Positions 19,178 to 30,002 are shown, numbered from the stretch's first letter. The stretch: DNA of 64,000 nt from Symploca sp. SIO3C6 (GCA_010692425.1 JAAHHJ010000004.1:123680-187679); one strand, 5' to 3'. Translations and numbers: made by a program. Notes: generated from the letters alone by a model not told the origin.

Positions 19178-20461
19178 ATGGGTTTGATTCAGGCTTTACG
19201 AGGAACACGAGATATCTTACCCGAAGAGGTAGGGTATTGGCAGCAAGTTGAAAGGATCGCCCGGCAGATTCTCCACAGAGCAGCTTATCAAGAAATTAGA
19301 CCACCGATTTTTGAGCGCACGGAATTATTTGAAAGGGGTATTGGCGAAGCCACAGATATTGTTGGCAAGGAAATGTATACTTTTAATGACCGGGCTACGC
19401 CGCCACGTTCAGTGACTCTGCGTCCAGAAGGTACCGCAGGAGTCGTGCGAGCATATATTCAAAATAGTCTCTACGCAGCTGGTGGGGTCCAGCGCCTCTG
19501 GTATACCGGGCCAATGTTTCGCTACGAAAATCCCCAAGCAGGGCGTCAGCGGCAATTTCACCAACTGGGGGTAGAGGTAATTGGTTCTGCTGATGCGCGG
19601 GCAGATGCCGAGGTAATTGCGATCGCTACAAATATTCTCCAAGATTTAGGACTCAAAAACCTGAAATTAGACCTTAACTCGGTAGGCAATCCAGAAGATA
19701 GGCATCATTATCGGCAAGCGCTGGTAGATTACCTCAAGCCCTACAAAGATGAGTTAGATCAAGATTCTCAGGAGCGCCTAAAGCGCAATCCGATGAGAAT
19801 TTTGGACTCTAAAGACAAGCGGACAATTGAAATAGCTCAAAATGCCCCCAGCATTTTGGACTACCTTGGAGAAAACTCTCAGCGGCACTTTCAACAGGTG
19901 CAACAATTATTAAGTGATCTCGGAATTAGTTACCAACTTAACCCTCGACTGGTGCGAGGTTTGGACTATTACACCCACACAGCTTTTGAAATTATCTCTG
20001 ATGATTTGGGAGCACAGGCAACAGTGTGTGGTGGTGGTCGCTATGATGGGTTAGTAGAGGAGTTGGGGGGTAACAAAACACCAGCTGTAGGTTGGGCAAT
20101 TGGTTTAGAGCGTTTAGTATTATTGCTCAGACAAATTTGGGAGCAACCAACTCCACTACTAGACTTTTATCTGGTATCTAGAGGTGAAGTGGCAGAAGCT
20201 CAATCTCTAAAATTAGCTTATAATCTTCGTCAGAATGGGTTTTCTGTAGAATTAGACTTTAGTGGCAGTGCCTTTGGCAAACAGTTCAAAAGAGCGGCTC
20301 GTAGTGGTGCAGTTGCTTGTTTGGTTTTAGGAGATGCAGAAGCACAAAGTCAAAGTGTTAATCTGAAGTGGCTCAAGTCTGGAGAACAGGAAGTAATTAC
20401 TCAGGCTGATTTACTAGGGAAGGCAGATAAGTTGCGATGTCAGCTGGATAGTTGTAGATGA
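19178..20461 (+). CDS. hisS: histidyl-tRNA synthetase
   Basis: RGTRDILPEE, RPEGTAGVVRAY, GRYDGLVEELGG motifs. Confidence 0.96.
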   Translation: MGLIQALRGTRDILPEEVGYWQQVERIARQILHRAAYQEIRPPIFERTELFERGIGEATDIVGKEMYTFNDRATPPRSVTLRPEGTAGVVRAYIQNSLYAAGGVQRLWYTGPMFRYENPQAGRQRQFHQLGVEVIGSADARADAEVIAIATNILQDLGLKNLKLDLNSVGNPEDRHHYRQALVDYLKPYKDELDQDSQERLKRNPMRILDSKDKRTIEIAQNAPSILDYLGENSQRHFQQVQQLLSDLGISYQLNPRLVRGLDYYTHTAFEIISDDLGAQATVCGGGRYDGLVEELGGNKTPAVGWAIGLERLVLLLRQIWEQPTPLLDFYLVSRGEVAEAQSLKLAYNLRQNGFSVELDFSGSAFGKQFKRAARSGAVACLVLGDAEAQSQSVNLKWLKSGEQEVITQADLLGKADKLRCQLDSCR

Positions 20462-20560
20462 ATCTAACTGCTGCTGAGGTAAAAATTAATTGTTTTATAT
20501 CAATTTGATGCTTAAAGAGAAGGTACAGACCTAGTTATTACTTAGGGCTTGCTGAATAAG

Positions 20561-20665
20561 TATAGCAGTACGTATTAAGGTTAGGACAAGCTAAATCGCT
20601 AGAACTTTGTCAAATTAATTCTGCCTTGGAGCCTTCTGCCCTGGAGCCTTGCGCGTAGCGCTATA
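20561..20665. repeat. MITE-like dispersed repeat, copy 2
   Basis: same termini as copy 1. Confidence 0.85.
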
Positions 20666-20723
20666 CCTGCGACATTGATAAAGTTTACTGGTTGAGGCAG
20701 GGTGTGGGGCGTGGGGTGTAGGG

Positions 20724-20831
20724 TATAGCAGTACGTATTAAGGTTAGGACATACTAAATCGCTAAAACTTTGTCAATTTCTGCCTTCTGCCCTGGAGCCT
20801 TCTGCCCTGGAGCCTTGCGCGTAGCGCTATA
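20724..20831. repeat. MITE-like dispersed repeat, copy 3 (nested in another dispersed repeat)
   Basis: same termini; flanks match the uninterrupted copy at 29749-29868. Confidence 0.85.
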
Positions 20832-20958
20832 ACTTTGACGGATTTCACAATTCTTTACATAGAGCCATTTATTTACATAGAGCCATTTATTTATGTCCGA
20901 CTACTTAAGCCTAAAACTTTGACAGCTGTTTTAGACTGGATATGATAAGATTGCAGTT

Positions 20959-21130
20959 ACTAGGACTTACGCATCGTGCATTGGTACTATGCTAAATTTA
21001 GTTATTTCAACTATTTGTAGTGCCTGAGGCAGCAAAAGCAGCGAGAAAATTAGAGTTAGTCAAAGGGTGTGAAATGACCGAATCCCGTGATACACACTAT
21101 GGCTGATTTGTACAGTACGTAACTCCTAGT
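20959..21130. mobile_element. IS/MITE relic with actaggacttacg/cgtaactcctagt inverted termini
   Basis: 12 of 13 bases inverted match. Confidence 0.55.
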
Positions 21131-21516
21131 CTCTACCACCAGCCCCTCTCCCAACTTTGAACAGAGGGTAGCAGATTACAGCAGAGTAAGGGTTTAACTA
21201 ATTAGCTAATAGCATCAATCCTTGTACTATACAGTACTAAAATTGCCATGCAAATCAATTGTTTATTCCTATTTAATCACTTGGGGTTAGCTTAATTGTT
21301 AAAACCTTTATCTGGTGATGATTTTGGCGATCAGACTGTAGTTAAATCTCAATTATAAACAATAATAGCCAAAGTCTTGATAGAAAAAGATATTTTAGCG
21401 ATCACTAAAACAAAAAAAAACTTTAATGACAAAAAACATTAAAAGCAGTTTTTTTTTGATAAAATGCAATAAACAAGCTCCTCTTGTAGTACTTTTAGTG
21501 AGGATTATCAGTACTC

Positions 21517-22722
21517 ATGTCAAAACCATTACGACTTCTATACGCAGCTGGCCCTGGCAATGTAATTGGAACCTATAAGCATTGGATTCAAGGGCAAGAT
21601 GATTCATCACAGGTTTCAGTAACCTATTCTGGTCAGTTCTATGAAGTTTGTCACGCCTTGGATGCACAGGCTTATGTAATTTCTACATGTGGAGAGAGAA
21701 AGTTCTTGCATGACGGTCAATTTAGCATTGAGCATCGTCCGTTTCCTTTACCTCAGGCATCAGGAATTCTATATCATTTGAGTCATTTGTGGTACGGATT
21801 GCAGCTAATTATCTCAGCAGTCCACTTCAAGGCTAACGTCGTAGTAGTAGCTGATGGTACAACATACTGGTTTATATTGTCGCTGCTACCTTGGTTAGGA
21901 GTGCAAGTGATACCGTCATTGCACTGTCTCCTTTGGCGTCAGCACGCACCACAATCTACAAAAGAAAAATGGATTTTAAAACTGAGTCGTAGTTTATTTG
22001 CTAAATACTGTGCTGCTATCTTAGTAGTCTCAGACGATATATCTAAACAGGTGGCAGAACTTACAGATTGTAAACATCAACCAATCATCAGATCTTTCCC
22101 TGTGTACCGTAAAAACCAGTTTTTAGATATAGATGAGCCAGATGAGAATCGCTCTCCATTTAGGGTATTGTTTGTAGGTAGAATTGAGCAAGAGAAGGGC
22201 GTTTTCGATCTTCTAGAAATTGCCAAGCGTTTTGCAGCTGAGGGTAGGCAGAATATTAAGTTTAATCTTTGTGGCAATGGCTCAGTACTAGATTCATTAC
22301 GTCTTGCTGCCAAACAAGCTGCGGTGGATTCTTTATTTGTGTGTCATGGTCACTGCAATAAGCAACGCATGCGCGAGATGTTTAGTTGGGCACATGTTGT
22401 GATTGTACCGACAAGAACAGACTTCAGAGAGGGGTTCAACAAGGTTGTGGTGGAAGGCATATTATCTGGTCGCCCTGTAGTTACTTCGGCAGTTTGCCCA
22501 GATTTATCCTTGCTTAAGAACGCAGTTGTTGAAGTTACACCTAATGATACCAAAGAATATGGCAATGCTTTGCTTAGGTTATGTAATGACCGCCAGTTCT
22601 ATGAACAAAAGCGACAGGGGTGTCTAGAGATGCAAGAGCAATTTTATGACATCTCAAGAAGTTGGGGAGCTAGACTTAAATATATACTCTCAGCAATTCA
22701 AGATAGGGGTTGCTTTGGGTAA
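21517..22722 (+). CDS. glycosyltransferase (GT4-like)
   Basis: FRVLFVGRIEQEKGVFDLLEIA and EGFNKVVVEGILSGRPVVTS. Confidence 0.88.
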   Translation: MSKPLRLLYAAGPGNVIGTYKHWIQGQDDSSQVSVTYSGQFYEVCHALDAQAYVISTCGERKFLHDGQFSIEHRPFPLPQASGILYHLSHLWYGLQLIISAVHFKANVVVVADGTTYWFILSLLPWLGVQVIPSLHCLLWRQHAPQSTKEKWILKLSRSLFAKYCAAILVVSDDISKQVAELTDCKHQPIIRSFPVYRKNQFLDIDEPDENRSPFRVLFVGRIEQEKGVFDLLEIAKRFAAEGRQNIKFNLCGNGSVLDSLRLAAKQAAVDSLFVCHGHCNKQRMREMFSWAHVVIVPTRTDFREGFNKVVVEGILSGRPVVTSAVCPDLSLLKNAVVEVTPNDTKEYGNALLRLCNDRQFYEQKRQGCLEMQEQFYDISRSWGARLKYILSAIQDRGCFG

Positions 22723-22763
22723 GTCTTATGTAACGGATATCTCTAGGATAACTACATATAACC

Positions 22764-22854
22764 AGAACTTACGCAAAAAACGCCGGAGGTAGTGGTAATT
22801 CATGAATTACCGCTACGAAAAATCAAGGTCTCAAGATGGTTTGGCGTAAGTCCT
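22764..22854. mobile_element. 91-bp MITE-like element
   Basis: agaacttacgc/gcgtaagtcct termini (10 of 11) around an 18-bp perfect palindrome ggtaattcatgaattacc. Confidence 0.6.
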
Positions 22855-22982
22855 AGTCTTGAGTATATCGCCACAGCTAAAACCGTGATTCCTATACGAC
22901 CTGCCCTAGGACGCCCAAAGGGCTGTACACTAAGGGTTATGGTCGCTCCTGCCTTCGTGGGAATCTCGATAGCATAATAACT

Positions 22983-25790
22983 ATGGTACAGTGGGATTTT
23001 TTAATACAGAAAGAGGGTGAAAGCTCCTGGCAACCCATCAAGTCTCCAAAAATCGACATTGAAGTAGGTAAATATCGGGTAGTTGCTCAATCGAGTCTAA
23101 TCAATATCGATGTCGAAGTGCGCCTTAGCCATGAAAGTTTGGAGGAAGTCCCGCCCAAGCGCCGTTTTCAAAAACGATTGCGCCGCACTAGCCGAGAAGG
23201 ATTAGTGGTGATTATGCCTTTTACCTACCTTAAGTCAGGGCTGTGGGAACTATCTTGCTCTGGCGATATCATGCTCGATGCCATCAGTGACTCTTCACGC
23301 CAAGCCGTTAAGCTACAAGTTTTACCAATAGCTTCAGAAACTATTCCTAATAAAGAAGTAAAATCACCTCAAGATCAACTTATCAGCAGCGGTAGATTGG
23401 AAGCCAACACAGAAGAAGAGGAGGAAGTAGGCAGTCCCGATGAAAAAATTCTTTCATCATCAAGTATTAAAGAGGGTTATTTCCCCTACACCCTAAACCC
23501 TACACCTACACCCCACACCCTCTTTCAAGTCAGTGAGGAACTAGTAGATACTGGCAATGAGGATAACAAGGTTTTTGCCCCTACTCCCTCTACACAAAAG
23601 TTATCCGATTCCATCCCCCCCTCTCCCCAGCCCCAGACTGTTGAAGCAGCTAACTTAGATGAGAATCCAGCAACCTTAACTAGTGAGTCGGCTGAGGTAG
23701 GGACTTCAGAAAATCCGCTCATGGCTCAATCCCTAGAAACACTTGAGCAAATGATGAAGCAGGTTGTGGAGCCAGTATTACAAGAGTTTGAGGAATCTGA
23801 GTTTCATAACCTACAGCTGTTATCTCCAAAGTCAGTTAAATCAGTAAAATCTGAGTCAGAAGCTGATTTAGAGACATTAACATTAATTGATCAGCAAGGA
23901 TTCACATTATCCCTTGACGACGAGGCGTTGGTAGCAAAGCGGGGAGAATCTTTGAGAATTACTGGCAAAATTGACCTACCAGAAGTCAACAGTGACACTG
24001 AGTTGGATGATAGGCAGTTTTCCAGCGCAATCCTCAGTTATCAGTTGTCCAATCCTCAAACTTCAAAAGTCCTTGTCAATGTAGACAAGCCTGTATCTCT
24101 AGATTCATTACCATTAGCTTTTAGCCAGACTCTAGAAATTCCCGCCGAGTGCCATACTCGTCTGATTTTGGGGAAAGTCACCCTTTACAGCAGTGACTCG
24201 GTTGCTTTGGCAAGTCGAGCATTTAGTGTTACCGCAGATTTAGACGAATTATTGGGCACAATTATTCCAGAAAGTCAGGGGATGCCTGTGGCAAAGATAC
24301 TGGGATTTGCTAATAATCCTGAGAGCTGGCAAACACAGGGGGCAACACCACTAATACAAATATCCGCTCCAACTCCTGTGGATGAGGCTTTACTTCGACT
24401 GGTAAACGACCCTCAAGATCATAAGCCCTTACCCTTACAAATTTCATCTAAGCAGGTCTTACCTCCGCAACTTTACCCGAAAAACCATACTCAGAGATTG
24501 TCTAAATCTCTACAACTGCCCAATTTTCCTAAGTTACAGTCTCTTAGCAGTGCTGAAATGACAAATCCTGATAGTGTTCTTGAGGAAGTAGAGGAAAATC
24601 AGGAAAAGCTTGCTGTTGAAATTTCAGATGTAGAGCTAATTCAGACAAGTGCAGGGGACAAATCGCCGGAAATAGAGTCTCCAGAAGAAGTCATTGACTC
24701 ATTAAGTACTACTTTGCCAGAAGATATCTTCCCATTGGTCGAGATTGTATCTAGTGAGATTAATATTGACAAGCCAGAGGCTCTGGTAAAGGTAGCAGAT
24801 GCTGAGCACGATACAGGACACAAACACGAAAATGCTGTCCCTATCGACTGGGAAAATAGTGAGCAAATACCTATACCATCTAGCTCAAATGATACCGAGG
24901 CTAAGACTAAATCTCAACCACAGTCTGAGCCAAATACTGTGGATCAAATCTTGGGAGAAACTCAAATAGAAGAGCGTTTTTGGCTACGGCTGAATTCTCT
25001 AGCTACAGATGCTCAGTCTTCTCAATGGGTTACTTCTTTTTCGTCTACTTCTAGTAACCAAGTTGAGGTGACTCAAGAGCTAAATTATGAGGTAGTAATT
25101 GAGCCTGAACAATCTTTAGATTCCGAGCAATCTTTAGGGGAGGATACAGGAGATTTCACTAGCGAAAATACTACTGAAACAGAACAATTACAACCACTTC
25201 CTCTTCTAGAGAATATTCCCCGAGAGGTAATAGTACCAGAGCCAACCTTGAGCGATAGTACTGTCAATAAGGACTGGCTAGCTCAAGAAATTGTTGTAGA
25301 AGACGAACAATTATCAGAATCACAGCTATCATCAGTCAGGGGCAATGCTTTAGAAATGATTGCCATAGTCGAGCAAGTTAGTACTCAATCAGCAGATGAA
25401 AGTGTTTCCCCGCTACAGCTAGAATCTCCTATCCCAGAACCTAAAATCTTTATCCCCACAGGTGAACTAACTGCTGGAGAATCTTTTATTGTTCGTATCA
25501 AAGTACCTGCCTATCCTTCTCGCCTTTATGTTAAGCTCTGGGTTCAAGACAGACAAAGCCGCTCTCTGCTAGATGGCCCACGCTCTTTGATGGATTTCTT
25601 ACCTGATGATTCTGGGGAACTGGAGGCAATGACTCAATTAACTGTTCCCTATGGTAGCTTAGAAATCAGATTGGAGGCGATCGCAATTGATATCTACACT
25701 CAGCGGGAAAGTCACAAAGTAGGGGTTGAGCGTGCTGTGGTTCATCCCAATTTATCTGGTGGCGAGTCTGCAGATAAGTTTGAGCTATGA
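22983..25790 (+). CDS. large acidic hypothetical protein
   Basis: 935-aa ORF with conserved-looking N- and C-terminal domains and a low-complexity middle. Confidence 0.7.
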   Translation: MVQWDFLIQKEGESSWQPIKSPKIDIEVGKYRVVAQSSLINIDVEVRLSHESLEEVPPKRRFQKRLRRTSREGLVVIMPFTYLKSGLWELSCSGDIMLDAISDSSRQAVKLQVLPIASETIPNKEVKSPQDQLISSGRLEANTEEEEEVGSPDEKILSSSSIKEGYFPYTLNPTPTPHTLFQVSEELVDTGNEDNKVFAPTPSTQKLSDSIPPSPQPQTVEAANLDENPATLTSESAEVGTSENPLMAQSLETLEQMMKQVVEPVLQEFEESEFHNLQLLSPKSVKSVKSESEADLETLTLIDQQGFTLSLDDEALVAKRGESLRITGKIDLPEVNSDTELDDRQFSSAILSYQLSNPQTSKVLVNVDKPVSLDSLPLAFSQTLEIPAECHTRLILGKVTLYSSDSVALASRAFSVTADLDELLGTIIPESQGMPVAKILGFANNPESWQTQGATPLIQISAPTPVDEALLRLVNDPQDHKPLPLQISSKQVLPPQLYPKNHTQRLSKSLQLPNFPKLQSLSSAEMTNPDSVLEEVEENQEKLAVEISDVELIQTSAGDKSPEIESPEEVIDSLSTTLPEDIFPLVEIVSSEINIDKPEALVKVADAEHDTGHKHENAVPIDWENSEQIPIPSSSNDTEAKTKSQPQSEPNTVDQILGETQIEERFWLRLNSLATDAQSSQWVTSFSSTSSNQVEVTQELNYEVVIEPEQSLDSEQSLGEDTGDFTSENTTETEQLQPLPLLENIPREVIVPEPTLSDSTVNKDWLAQEIVVEDEQLSESQLSSVRGNALEMIAIVEQVSTQSADESVSPLQLESPIPEPKIFIPTGELTAGESFIVRIKVPAYPSRLYVKLWVQDRQSRSLLDGPRSLMDFLPDDSGELEAMTQLTVPYGSLEIRLEAIAIDIYTQRESHKVGVERAVVHPNLSGGESADKFEL

Positions 25791-26009
25791 AACTTCCTGA
25801 ATTTAGAGAGGTTTTACCCTTCTTCCATAAGTAAAAAATCAAATTTTTCTGTCATAACTTCAAGATTTGAGATTGGTTTTTCTCTAATACGATTTTCTCT
25901 TCCAGGGATCTCAATCGGACAAAGCTCTACGTTTGACGTCAATTCTCGATTCCAGAAACGAAAAATTGATGATCCACCTCCTGCATAGGGTAGGCAAAAT
26001 AGGCGTAAA

Positions 26010-27110
26010 TTAGCTTTTGGATTGGACTGGGGGCATCATCTTTTGCAGGGTATTGATGCCATCGGCAAATCTCACGGGCTGACGAATATGGCGCACCCAA
26101 TAATCAGCAGTTGTTATATCTTCGGTGACTTGCTCGCCTGTGATATTAGAGATGAGGGGAATTTTAGGTACAGAGAATCTCACCTCCGCCGCAACTTGAG
26201 CAAAGGGCTTTAACACTGGCTCCATCAGCGGCGAATGGAAGGCATGAGAAACGGTTAACTCGCGGGTTTTGATCTCCTTAGCTTTCAGTTGGGCGACAAT
26301 AGCATCTATGGATGGGCTATCGCCAGAAATGACGATGCTCTGGGAGCCATTGACGGCAGCCACGGAAACCTGTTTACTATAGGGTGCGATCGGCTTCGCC
26401 GCGCCTTTGGCGATCGCAGACTCGATCAAGTCTTCACTAGCGATAACGCTAACCATTTTGCCTGCTGCTTCCGGTGGCAATTGCTGGATGAGTTGTCCTC
26501 GGGTTGCTATCAGCTTTAAGCCATCTTCTAAGCTAAATACTCCCGCTAAACAGGCGGCGACATACTCACCTACACTATGTCCCATTACCACATCAGGTAT
26601 AATTCCCCAGGATTGCCACAGCTGGGCAAGAGCGTATTCAAAAGCGAATATAGCCGGTTGTGTATAGGCTGTGAAATTGATTAGCTCTTCTGGTTGCTCG
26701 GGATAAAGGATTGACAATAAACTACGTTCTAAATAGAATTGCAGTATTTGATCGCATTGCTGCAACACTTGGCGAAAAATAGGTTGCTTCTCATAAAGTT
26801 CCCTTCCCATCTCAACGTATTGTGAACCTTGTCCAGTGGACAAGAAAGCAATCTTAGGCGCTGTTTGGTAAGTATCACCTTGGAAGATGCCTGTAATTTC
26901 TTCACTTTTGATAAAAGCATCAAGCTGTTGGCAAATATCTTTTTTGGAGTTAGTAACCAGTGCTAATCGATGGGCAAAATGGGAGCGTCCAACTGCAGCA
27001 GTATAACAAATATTTGCTAAAGAATCCTCTGTTTTTTCTAAGAAAGTTAAATAACGCTTGGCAAGGGCATTTAGAGCGTTTTCGCTCTTAGTGGTGAAAC
27101 TTCTATTTTT
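26010..27110 (-). pseudogene. type I PKS fragment: linker plus acyltransferase domain, truncated at both ends
   Basis: GQGSQY, GHSVGEYVAACLAG and HAFHSP motifs; frame stays open upstream of the TTG at 26843 (ENALNALAKRYLTFLEKTEDSLANICYTAAVGRSHFAHRLALV); lost after FADGINTLQK. Confidence 0.82.
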
Positions 27111-27133
27111 AGTTTGAGGTTTAAACTGGAATT

Positions 27134-28690
27134 TTGCTAGGAGGCTTTATGCACGCTGGCGTTGATCGAGAGATTCCTAACTGGCAAGATATAGCCGGTA
27201 CCTGCCTACTTGTGACAACTTGGCTGTATGCCAATATTTCATCAATAGCATGGCTTGTTTCTTCATTTAGACATGCATCGAGCCTCAATTTGATGGTGGC
27301 AGGTATCTTAGTGGCGGTTGTGCTCTGGCAGCTAGTGGGTGTTGGCGCAGATGGCAGTAATAGCGGCAATTTACTATTGTCGGTAACTCCTAAATTGCGC
27401 ACCTATCCCCTCTTGCTAATGCTGGGTTCAACTGTACTTACCATTGCTCTGAGGTGGTTAGTGGATATCCCACAACTCAATGTGCTACTGTTTGCACTTG
27501 GTAGCTATGGATTATGTGGTTTATTTCTAGCACCAGAACTTTGGCGCAAAGGTATTCCTGTTGCCGGCTTGTTTGCTTTTATTCTTCCTTTTAGCGCTCA
27601 GTTTGGTAGTGGTTTAGGTTTTCCCTTAAGAGTATTGACAGCTCAAGCAGTGGAACATTTACTCGCAGCTTGGCAGGTATCAGCTATTTCTTCTCACGAT
27701 ATTATAGTTTTAGAAAACGGTATTGCTCATGTAGATTTGCCCTGTAGTGGTCTTAAAAGCCTGTGGACAGGTACACTGTTTTTACTAGCTGCTACCTGGC
27801 TTGAAGCTCGTTCCTTGGGAGTACGCTGGTTGATGGTGTGGGCAACAAGCCTCTTGCTATTTGTATGGGTAAATATGCTACGGGTACTGCTGTTGGTGAT
27901 AATTACCCATGTCTGGAAACAGCCGCAAATTGCCCAAATTCTACATGTTCCTTTGGGATTAATTGGTTTTATTGGTGCTTGTGCCTTGAGTTGGTTATTG
28001 CTTCAAAAGGTTCCCAAGGGAGTAAGGGAAGATGAGAGTAGGGGGAAAAGAAGTTTTATCATTGCTGATAAGAAATTGCCCTTGCTGCCTAATTCCAAAT
28101 CTCAAGCCCAAAATCTAAAATTGGCTTGGATACTGCCTGTAGTGATTACGCTGGCATTGGTTGCTCAACTTAAACCTTCACAGATTAATACTAGCGCGAT
28201 CGCTACCATCAATTTGCCACAGCAGATGGTTTCTGAGCCAATTCCCTTAACTAAAGCTGAACAGTCTTTATTTGATAATCCTACACATCCAATTGCTCAA
28301 AAGTGGCGCTTTGAATTGGGGGAACTCTCTGGCTCGATGTTAGTAGTAACTACTACGACTTGGCACGCACACCATCCACCAGAGTTATGTTTTGTGGGTA
28401 ATGGCTTAAAAGTAGATGGCATGGAGCGTAAGCAGCTTACACCAGAGGTAATGGCACGTTGGCTTTCTCTACAGGATGGTAAACTTTCTGCCACTTACTG
28501 GTTTCAATCAACTCAGCAAACCACTGATAGTTTCTTATCGCGTATCTGGGATTATGTTATCCATCGAGACAAAAATTGGGTGATGGTTTCTGCTCTGTTT
28601 GATAGTTATCATTACCCTGAAAATTCTGAAATTAAAGCTTTTGCCACTACTATCTATGAGGCTATTGATAACAGTCTTAAGAGAACATGA
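27134..28690 (+). CDS. exosortase, probably XrtO type, with C-terminal EpsI-like region
   Basis: catalytic motifs LPCSGLKSLWTGTLF (Cys), NMLRVLLLV (Arg), HVPLGLIGF (His) in a multi-TM protein; real start may be ATG at 27149. Confidence 0.82.
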   Translation: MLGGFMHAGVDREIPNWQDIAGTCLLVTTWLYANISSIAWLVSSFRHASSLNLMVAGILVAVVLWQLVGVGADGSNSGNLLLSVTPKLRTYPLLLMLGSTVLTIALRWLVDIPQLNVLLFALGSYGLCGLFLAPELWRKGIPVAGLFAFILPFSAQFGSGLGFPLRVLTAQAVEHLLAAWQVSAISSHDIIVLENGIAHVDLPCSGLKSLWTGTLFLLAATWLEARSLGVRWLMVWATSLLLFVWVNMLRVLLLVIITHVWKQPQIAQILHVPLGLIGFIGACALSWLLLQKVPKGVREDESRGKRSFIIADKKLPLLPNSKSQAQNLKLAWILPVVITLALVAQLKPSQINTSAIATINLPQQMVSEPIPLTKAEQSLFDNPTHPIAQKWRFELGELSGSMLVVTTTTWHAHHPPELCFVGNGLKVDGMERKQLTPEVMARWLSLQDGKLSATYWFQSTQQTTDSFLSRIWDYVIHRDKNWVMVSALFDSYHYPENSEIKAFATTIYEAIDNSLKRT

Positions 28691-28815
28691 TTTAGATGGA
28701 TTTGGCGTTGAACATAGATAGGTATAAAATAGTGCAAAACAGTCTAAAACATTAGTATGTATTGGTTGAAAAACTTATTTTTTTAGCTTTTTTACTCTTT
28801 GTTACTTGCCTTATT

Positions 28816-29541
28816 TCACTGAGGATATTTATTCATGTTTAAGTGAAACCTGAAGGAATTTTTTCTGGCAAATAAACAATCTAGATAACGTGGAGAATAT
28901 TGATAATTATTTAAAATGTCTAGTAATTCAAAATCAAATTTTGCTAAAAATGATACTAATTCACTAAACTCATAGGAGTCTACAAATCTTTTTTTAATAG
29001 ATACTTCAGTCAGAATAAATTCCACATCTTTCATTGAATTACACATCCCTTTTAAGACTTCTAATTCGTAACCTTCTGTATCAATTTTGATTCCATAAGA
29101 AGAAATATATTTCCGCTCTTGAATTATATTATCTAAAGTTTCTACTTCTACGGACCTTGTGCTAATTTCCTCTTTAGGATTGTAAATCTCTGTCCGTTCA
29201 AGAATACTTGTTGAACCTAGCCTATTCTTAGGTATATGGATACAAGTTTGTCCTTTTTTAGAGCCAATAGCACATTGAATAAAATCCATATCGAATTGTT
29301 TAGTAAAATTTTTATAGTATTCCTTAGTTTCTTCAAGAGGGTCTAGAAGCACTATTTTTGAGTCTGGAAAACTCTTGTAAAGTTCAGGCGTTCCTTTACA
29401 TACTCCAATATCGAACACAGTTTTAGGAGTGAACTTATACTTTTTCAAATAAGAGTGATGAAACTTTATCGGCGATACATCAAAGCCTTCACTTTTAAGT
29501 GCAGCAATGATCTTTGATTCAAATGTTTTTTGGTTTGACAT
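28816..29541 (-). CDS. FkbM family methyltransferase
   Basis: VFDIGVCKGTPELY, SYGIKIDTEGYELEVLKGM. Confidence 0.88.
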   Translation of the reverse strand: MSNQKTFESKIIAALKSEGFDVSPIKFHHSYLKKYKFTPKTVFDIGVCKGTPELYKSFPDSKIVLLDPLEETKEYYKNFTKQFDMDFIQCAIGSKKGQTCIHIPKNRLGSTSILERTEIYNPKEEISTRSVEVETLDNIIQERKYISSYGIKIDTEGYELEVLKGMCNSMKDVEFILTEVSIKKRFVDSYEFSELVSFLAKFDFELLDILNNYQYSPRYLDCLFARKNSFRFHLNMNKYPQ

Positions 29542-29752
29542 AATTTTTTTGTTAAAATCAAATTTTGCTAAAGTTTTCTACTCGCTTTCTTGTTTCTGTA
29601 CTAAACTGTTGGTAACTTGATCGCTGTTTGAAAAACTCTCTAGTGGTGCCAATTTTTTCCGACTTCTGTTGGCTCAATCCCGATTTAGTTTAACTCCTCT
29701 CTCTCAAATAGGATGAGGGAGAAAGAGTCACGGCTACTCCCCTTAAGTACCT

Positions 29753-29868
29753 GCGATATTGATAAAGGTTACTGGTTGAGGCAGGGTGTGGGGTGTAGGG
29801 TGTAAGGGAACTCCGGGCGATTTCATAATTGTTTACACAGTTGCTTTTATTTATGTCGGACTACTTAT
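29753..29868. repeat. dispersed repeat: gataaaggttactggttgaggcagggtgtgggg...gcgatttcataattgtttaca...tttatgtcggactactta
   Basis: related copies at about 233-336 and, interrupted, at 20669-20908. Confidence 0.75.
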
Positions 29869-30002
29869 CCCAAAATAGGATAAGGAGTTGAGGGAGGAGG
29901 CCTCACAGGTGCATGCTCCCAAACCAACACACACTTAGGTTAGATTGGATTGGGTTTCTTGCTTCAACCCAACCTACCTCCTAAACAAAATAATTCAAAA
30001 CT

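Noticed and set aside
27121-27402. 93-aa minus-strand ORF
   Set aside because: Antisense to the 5' part of the exosortase gene
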